Positions 58,165 to 64,000 of a stretch of DNA of 64,000 bases are shown piece after piece. The first letter of the stretch is position 1. Each line of letters starts with the position of its first letter. Made by a program: the position numbers and the translations under genes. The notes under the pieces are model-generated. The model was not told the DNA's origin. It worked only from the letters and a program-made list of their open reading frames with translations, and searched no databases. Source of the DNA: Eurosta solidaginis (taxonomy: Eukaryota > Arthropoda > Insecta > Diptera > Tephritidae); NCBI RefSeq assembly GCF_040869045.1, contig NC_090321.1, positions 180,391,596-180,455,595 of the forward strand. Reading direction: 5' to 3'.

Positions 58165-58966
58165 GGACGAGGCGATACATGTGTACACCGATGGTTCCAA
58201 AGTAGTGGAAGGAGTAGGGTCTGCGGTATACTGCGCTGATCCGGAAATAAGCAGACCCTACAGGCTGCCGGATTACTGTAGCGTTTTCCAAGCGGAAATA
58301 TTAGCCGTAACCAAAGCAGTAGAAACCCTGGAAGAGAATAGCTTAAGCTGCAACCGTGTTAACTTTTATATTGACAGTCAATCAGCAATTAAAGCAATAA
58401 TAGAGTGTAAGCAGTCTCTGGAGAGAATCGGGACAGGGAGAAGCATACATCTATATTGGGTCCCAAAAGCGGATGAACTATCTAAAAAGGGTGCATCCCT
58501 TGAAGCTTGCTCCGTAGATGTCCCAATTTGATTGGGCGAGATTAAGCGAAGACGAGAGGTGGACATGATCGACCAAGCAGAAAAGGCGTGGGTTCAAGCG
58601 CGGGGCTGTAAAGTGTCGAAGATTATGTGTAGGTCTTACAACCTTAGACTAACACAGTTGCTTCTATCATTAAAAAGAGAGGACTGTAGGCTCATGACGG
58701 GTATTCTGACTGGACACTGCCTTCTGGCGTCACATGCCTTTAAATTAGGCTTGGTCAGTGATAGCAGGTGTAGGAAGTGCGGGTTGGAGGAGGAAACGAT
58801 CGAGCACGTTCTGTACTCGTGCCCTGCACTTGCCAGGCTAAGACTCCAGCTATTAGGAGTGATACAGCTGTCAGATCTAGAAGCAGCAAGTGGCTTAAGT
58901 CCTAGGAAGCTTCTAGTATTTGCCAAGAGGACGGAGTTATTTTATAACATAGGTCCTGGTTTTTGA
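58165..58966 (+). pseudogene. LINE ORF2, RNase H domain and C-terminal zinc-knuckle-like region
   Basis: AIHVYTDGSKVVEGVGSAVY (first Asp), YRLPDYCSVFQAEILAVTKA (Glu) and NFYIDSQSAIKAI (Asp) are intact. Relative to the copy at 35055, 30 bases are missing after KAI, and 27 bases are missing in LYWVP-KADELSKKG, which deletes the GHxGxxGNE segment. TGA at 58529-58531 replaces an Arg codon (AGA in the other copy). The downstream frame gives RCRKCGLEEETIEHVLYSC (CCHC-like) and SPRKLLVFAKRTELFYN to TGA at 58966. RNase H would degrade the RNA template. Confidence 0.85.
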
Positions 58967-59069
58967 TAGGGTTTTTCAGTTTGGTCGTTAAAACAAACTT
59001 CTGGTAACACTACGGACTCAATCAGTCTATGTGAGGTCCTCATGGACCGGCCAGTTCAACCTACCTACC
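58967..59069 (+). other. LINE 3' UTR and CCTA-type tail
   Basis: TTTTTCAGTTTGGTCGTTAA, TCTATGTGAGGTCCTCATGG and GACCGGCCAGTTCAACC, then (CTAC)n. The same UTR ends the copies at 35983, 44349 and 30435 with variants of the CCTA/CCTAA tail. Confidence 0.8.
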
Positions 59070-59078
59070 TATACGGTA

Positions 59079-59500
59079 TTACTTTTCCGCGGGAATCACA
59101 AAGGAAATTTGAAGTTGTTTGTAAAAGTAATGAAAATCCCAAAAATATGCATTTGTACATATGTACGTAGTAAAACTGAGCTTCATTGTTTGTGTGTGTG
59201 TTTTTGTATGCTGATGTTATTTTTATATGCCAAAGTATCTTATATGCATACAAATAACTGTACTTAATATATTGTAATGTTTTCTTCTGAACAATTACGA
59301 AATATTAATGTTCCACAGCGAATTGAATTTTTTTCTTAGTTACCTTGAAGTTTCTTAACACAATTAGAATAAAATATTCAGGAGCCTGCGCCCTAAATTT
59401 CTTTTATAGGGTTCAAACACACATCAAAAACTAAGTACGATTTCATGGCCGCAGCACACCAAGAGCCGTTCAGCTCCAAATTTACACTAGCATATTTAAA
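59079..59500. other. Intergenic DNA, no gene seen
   Basis: AT-rich with a TGTGTGTGTG run near 59193. Confidence 0.45.
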
Positions 59501-60190
59501 GCACGATAGGGGAAACTATAGGAGCATCTGTCACACTATGAGCCTCACAAATAGTTGTATTGCGTAAAAAGGGTTGCAGGCAAAGGCTGCTATCACCAGC
59601 TACAGGGGCAGGAACGGAAGGGAAAGGGAAAAGCACAATGGTAGATGGTGCGAGGGTGCCATTTACGACAATGGCTATGAGGACAAAAGCATTGGTCGAA
59701 ACCACGATGCTAATTTTGTGGTGGGAAAGAGACTATGCTGCGAGACTTCGCTTACGCGCAAGAAACTAGAAAATACATACGATGACTGCCCCGGACATTC
59801 CATCAATATCTCACTTAAGGAGTTTCATGCCACAAAAGCGGTCTTTGTGCCTACAAAAATTTAGTTTCCACAATATAACGTTTCCCAATGGATTGAGGTT
59901 TACTAAGTTCGCTACGTCTCGAAATAACTACATATGTATGTCCATCTGCAGTACCAGGTATCAGCACAAAAAGATACACCAGCTACTACATGGTCAAAGA
60001 ATTACGTTGTGGTCGGCGGCAAAAATATCACCAGAGCCCTGGGTGTGCACACTCTATGAGGCCCAAAAATCGACGCGAACCATTACCTTGCGGGAGCAAA
60101 ATTACATTTCTGTGTAACGAAGAAAGTGGATTTAGTTACCCAAGAATAGATTGCCGTCTAGAAGTTGCATGCGAAGCTAACCGTTGATGA
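59501..60190 (+). pseudogene. Coding-like relic, unidentified
   Basis: In one frame, TSYRGRNGREREKHNGRWCE, AIYDNGYEDKSIGRNH and SLKEFHATKAVFVPTKI read like protein until a stop at 59864. In shifted frames NYVVVGGKNITRALGV and EPLPCGSKITFLCNEESG follow. The last resembles a sushi/CCP-type Cys pattern only weakly. No start, splice sites or family can be given; it may be a decayed exon or transposon. Confidence 0.25.
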
Positions 60191-61714
60191 TTACATCACT
60201 ACTGCAGCTGCTCACTGAGAGCATAATTCGAACTGATTATGTAAGCAAGCATCGGGGACATATTTTCCATTCATGACGTACCTTATCGGCTCTACATTTA
60301 AATTTTACCTCAACAGGTAGTTTTTTGAGGTCTATGAAAAAGCCCTGAGAAAGTTCCGTTGTAAAACTATTTTTGGGTCTATATTTTGGAGGGCTTTAAG
60401 CTTTATTGGAGCTTATTGAGACGCCGAAAATACAAGAATTTCCCTCATTATCATGGTTGTCTCATCTGAGCCTAGTGTGAGTCATATATAAAACATAAAT
60501 GAATCATATATGAAACGTATTTGGGTCATACACGAGTCATATTTGAGTCATGTATGAATCACATATGACCCATATAATAATTTTTTTCTTGGAACAAAGG
60601 AAGTATGTTTCTCAGAAATATATCCAATGTCACCAGATATTATATAGGAAAGCTGTATATGAATTTTCCTTAAATTTTGAATAACAACAACACAGATTTG
60701 AAGTTATTAAAAGTCAACAACTCGAACCATAAATGGCTATGGTTGGATTTATGTTACTCTACTAAAAATAAAATTCACAAAATTTGTAAGTTTCATTTTG
60801 AACACAAGCAACCGATTAATAAACATTTTCAGGGAAGTGAAAATGATTCGAATTGTAAGCAAAGCTTCAGTTAAAGATATGCTTTCAAGCAAGTATGAAG
60901 AAAAAGTCCATTGGGAAATCAATTTGCACAAACTTGCTGTTTTTAGTAGCATATAGTACTAAATTTCAAACAAAACAACAATAACGGAATGATCTAATTT
61001 GGACGTGAAAGTCCATACAATTGCTTATGAAGCATTGGAAGCAGTTGGCAAAGCTACTGATTTTCAAGGCGACGGCATATCATATTGATATATATGAATA
61101 CTGAAAATTTTATAGATTTAACTGTAAAAATGGTTCAAAAATGCATGAAGAAATAAAAAAATATTATTCAAAACTTTCGCAAGCACATACAAACACACAT
61201 GAATAGGGGCATAGTATGTACATATGGAAGCCATTATGTGTATGCCAGGAAACCTTCGTTTTGTACTGTTAACAAAAGTTATTGCAGTGAAAATGATTGG
61301 GCTGTAAAAGTGAAATTAAATAAAGACTTCTCGCGGGCATGTGGCTCTGGGGATGGGAGGTAAAATATATATATCGGGTCGCTGTAAAGGCAGCAGTAGA
61401 ATTTACGACATAATATAGAAATGGCTTAAAACCAAGCAGTGTATTCTTCGGGCTTGTAAAGTTGGAAATCGAGTAAATCAGAGGCAGTTAGTTTGAAAAG
61501 ATATTTAAAACCTAAATTCGAATTTTTTGTAGTAGTCAAAGTTACCCAATCGGCCAAATGTCTGATGATTAAACATTTTTGGGAACGTTATGAGGGAATT
61601 ACGAAAGTATGTTTAAGCGTACGTGCAAGGTGCAGTTGATATGAGCGAAATCAGACGCCAAACAGTAAATGTACGAGAAAGAAGAGGAGAAAAGCAGAAG
61701 GGAGTATAAAGGAT
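60191..61714. other. Intergenic DNA with a short ATATGA-type repeat
   Basis: 60478-60582 holds about seven imperfect copies of GAGTCATATATGA (period about 13-16 bp). Nothing else recognised; no supported ORF. Confidence 0.45.
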
Positions 61715-62230
61715 GGGAAACCGGAACCGTAACTGGACCCCAAAATGAAACCTGGACAAACAGGTACTAGAATTGCACCGAAACCTGTGCCGAATCTGAA
61801 ACTAAAATAGGAACCGAAACGGCAGCCAAAACCAGAACGAAAACCAGCACCACGAGAGGAACCGAAATCGGAGCTAAAGCTAGAACCGAAACTGAGACCA
61901 TAACAGAAGCCAGGACAAAACAGTAACAGAAGTAGAAACCGAAGATCAACACTAGAACCAAATCTACAGTCCAAAGGGGTCGAAACCGATACCGTAAATG
62001 GAACGGAACTCGGCGTCGAAACCAAAACCACACAAAAATCGAAACCGAACTGGAAACGAAACCAAGACAAAGCTAAATTGGACCGAGAGGGCAACCGTAA
62101 GGGAAACAAGAACTCGGAATCACAACAGGTCCAAAATCGTAGTTGAAATTGTATCAGAACTGAGAAAGCAGAATCAAAAGGATAAAAAAGATCGAAACCG
62201 ACGCCGAATCTGATGCCCCAATCGAAAATT
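61715..62230. repeat. Degenerate (ACCGAA)n hexamer tract
   Basis: Roughly 500 bp of CGAAACC/ACCGAA/GAAACT variants such as GAACCGAAACGGCAGCC and GAACCGAAATCGGAGC. The long minus-strand frame over it (61651-62109, Phe/Gly/Ser/Arg-rich) is the hexamer translated and is not treated as a gene. Confidence 0.75.
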
Positions 62231-62274
62231 TAACCGAAACTTGTACGGCAAATGACCGAAAACTCTTGTCAAGT

Positions 62275-62595
62275 TAGCATGAGACTATGCTAGTTAGGTT
62301 AGCCTAGAAGTTTTCTAGGACCTAGCTCCATTACTGCCTCGAGATCTGCCGTCCCTAATAGCCTTGAGCTAGCGAGCGTTGGACATGAACAGAGAACATC
62401 CACAATCCTTTAATTTTGCAGCCCACACTTTTTACATTCGCTGTTACGGACGGTACCTGGTTTGGCCACAATTCTCTTTGGAGATATGAACAACTTTGTG
62501 AGTATAAAGCCGCTGGACTTGCACATGATCTTAGTTATTTTTCATTATAGCGCTTCTATCCACGCTTTTCCTGCTTGATGGATCATGCCAATTTT
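62275..62595 (-). pseudogene. LOA-type LINE 3' relic
   Basis: On the minus strand the order of words equals the 3' coding end of the other copies: GGATCCATCAAGC-type (CATGATCCATCAAGCAGGAA, about 62590-62571), GCGTGGATAG, AAGATCATGTGCAAGTCC, then AGTGTGGGCTGCAAAATTAA, CTGTTCATGTCC, and CTCGAGGCAGTAATGGAGCT, CTAGGTCCTAGAAAACTTCT near 62320. Highly decayed, no ORF. Confidence 0.6.
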
Positions 62596-63394
62596 TTGTA
62601 TTTTTATGCGAAAATCCGTTTTCGTTGAATTCCCCCGTTCATTGAGCTTCACAATTAAACCTTATCTTCGGATCGAGACAAGTTTTGTTCATAATGGGAC
62701 TCTGATTTGAGTTCTAGTACCATTTTCGTCTTATGTAGTTTTGTAGATTATTCTACCTAGGCATCTCTTGCGTTGGGTTATTGCATGTTGTTCGTGAAAT
62801 TCCAACAAATTGCATCGCAAATGAAGAATGACAGTGCGTATACGTAACATAAAATTTAATATGCAAATCAACGCTCTTGTAAGATAGAAGAACGTGAGAA
62901 AATTTGGAAATTGCTTGCATTTAAAAAGGGAGCGCCGCAAAATATATGTACATATATGTATTCAAGCTTTCTTTGTACATACATATTTTATATCGGTATT
63001 TCAGGACCTATCCAAGTGCTTGCGTATTTTGTGTGATTTTTTCTATATTCTGAATTTTTTGGGGCTTTCTTCTGCGTCCAGAACTACTAATTGATAATGC
63101 TGCTTGCATTTCATCAATGTTTTCTGCCTTTTTAGTTGCGAGTGTACTCGTTTACCAGCACAACAACCAGCATTAACAAATTCTAGAGCACGCTACGTCA
63201 ATTGAAGCATAAAAATACATCAAACAGAGCGCGAAGAGTTTGTTTGCTTGGTGTACAGTAACTGGTCACACAGAGCTTTTTAAGGCAATGGGTATTTTAT
63301 GAGAGCGTGATATGAGTACTTATTGAAAGGAGTACTTGGATTACTACAAAAATCATTAAACATTTATTTGTGATAATGGAATATAAAAATTTCG
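62596..63394. other. Intergenic DNA, no gene seen
   Basis: No supported feature. Confidence 0.45.
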
Positions 63395-64000
63395 CAGTGC
63401 TTCGCCCCATCCAATAGGTGCGACCGATCACAAATTGTCATCAATGTCCTCTAACGGGAGTCCAGGGAAACTTGCTGTTTCAACAGTTGTGGACCATAAT
63501 AACAGGGGTGTTAGAGGCGTTGGTTCCACAATACAGTTGAAGAGATGGTTGGTGTCATGTGGGGGCACGTTACAAATAGGACATATGTTTTTTATGTCGG
63601 CGTTGGTTCTGGATAAGTAAGAGTTTAACCTGTTACAGTACACAGATTGAAGTTGAGCTAGAGTGACTCGCATTTCCCTAGGGAGTGTGCGTTCCTCTTC
63701 TGCAAGTTTTGGGTATTGTTTTTTGAGTACAGGATTCACCGGGAAATTCCTGGAATAGAGGTCCTACGTCTCTTTGTGGAGTTCCCTGAGGACCTGCTTG
63801 TGTTTCTTGGTTTCATACGGTTGTGTTCTCATGTGCCGTATTTCCTCATAATGCTTACGGAGATGACTCCTTAAGCCACTCGTCGGTGTTGGCTCATCAA
63901 TCAGATGTCTGTTGGGATGCCCAGGTTTCTGGGTATTCAACAGAAACTGTTTGGTTAGCATTTCATTTCTCTCTCTAATGGGGAGTTATGTCGCCTCATT
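63395..64000 (-). pseudogene. Jockey-clade LINE ORF2, C-terminal end (runs off window)
   Basis: On the minus strand, entering from beyond 64000: MLTKQFLLNTQKPGHPNRHL, KHKQVLRELHKET, an in-frame TAG (63764-63766), then NFPVNPVLKKQYPKLAEEER, LAQLQSVYCNRLNSYLSR, the zinc-ligand-rich NICPICNVPPHDTNHLFNC (CxxC…H…C) and LWSTTVETASFPGLPLEDID to the stop at 63428. The 3' UTR GGATGGGGCGAAGCACTGC ends near 63395. It is the best-preserved jockey copy here, with one nonsense mutation in the visible part; it shows the 3' region largely deleted in the 36.7-kb relic. Confidence 0.8.

Larger units (their letters stand above)
53654..59069 (+). mobile_element. Full-length LOA-type non-LTR retrotransposon, inactivated
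   Basis: TATACGGTA at 53645-53653 and 59070-59078 is a 9-bp target duplication, so both ends are exact: 5' CCCTCACTAGGGTAGGC, 3' GTTCAACCTACCTACC. Order of parts: 5' UTR (to 54027), ORF1 (54028 to about 55560, one frameshift), ORF2 with apurinic-type endonuclease (from 55590), RT (about 56400-57800), RNase H (about 58165-58560), a zinc-knuckle-like C-terminus ending at 58966, and a 3' UTR. Lesions are listed under the parts. At least five truncated relatives of the 3' end lie in this window. Confidence 0.9.

Noticed and set aside
61651..62109. A 152-residue minus-strand protein rich in Phe, Gly and Arg
   Set aside because: It is the translation of a degenerate hexamer repeat; no start context, domain or splice structure.

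Overview
The window looks like a TE-saturated chromosomal region of a higher dipteran, most likely a tephritid fruit fly. Evidence: very AT-rich non-coding DNA; short fly-type introns; DINE-1/INE-1-like elements carrying (GTCC)n and 'CCACGCCCAC' motifs; LOA-, RTE- and jockey-type LINEs; and tRNA-derived SINEs of a kind familiar (from memory) in tephritids. There are no rRNA genes, operons or CRISPR arrays. The organism is inferred; no search was run.

Host genes are sparse. The only complete coding region is an intronless mitochondrial carrier of the thiamine pyrophosphate carrier type (24957-26003, +), with a splice acceptor in its 5' leader and a poly(A) signal at 26836. A well-formed 209-nt exon on the minus strand (5022-5230) resembles the N-terminal cytoplasmic part of a voltage-gated sodium channel family protein.

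Left third (1-22 kb): a solo LTR, a SINE, a dead mariner, an RTE-like LINE, then a TIR-bearing DNA transposon (8229-11136) that carries the C-terminal half of an uncharacterised, widely distributed arthropod transposase-like family and is itself split by a 1.48-kb insert with an 11-bp target duplication. From 12739 to 21858 lies a minus-strand Helentron/DINE-like element. Nested in it are a foldback-like element (12811-20501), whose inverted repeats enclose about 15 copies of a 463-bp unit with antisense tRNA-like boxes, and a second solo LTR with a perfect ATAT target duplication.

Middle (22-50 kb): the N-terminal half of the same transposase-like family (22008-22440) cut by a minus-strand LINE; the carrier gene; several 5'-truncated LOA-type LINE copies, two with clear target duplications; jockey relics; a MITE with subterminal repeats; and three DINE-1-like elements of one family (32.8, 39.7 and 46.1 kb).

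Right (50-64 kb): a fourth DINE-1-like copy with an expanded 130-bp minisatellite, then a full-length 5.4-kb LOA-type LINE (53654-59069, 9-bp target duplication). That LINE is inactivated by frameshifts, three stop codons and in-frame deletions that remove the RT YADD box and part of RNase H. The rest is unassigned AT-rich DNA, a degenerate hexamer tract, a LINE relic and a jockey C-terminus running off the end. The most unusual structures are the foldback/tRNA-like array, the uncharacterised TIR transposon family and the nested order of insertions.
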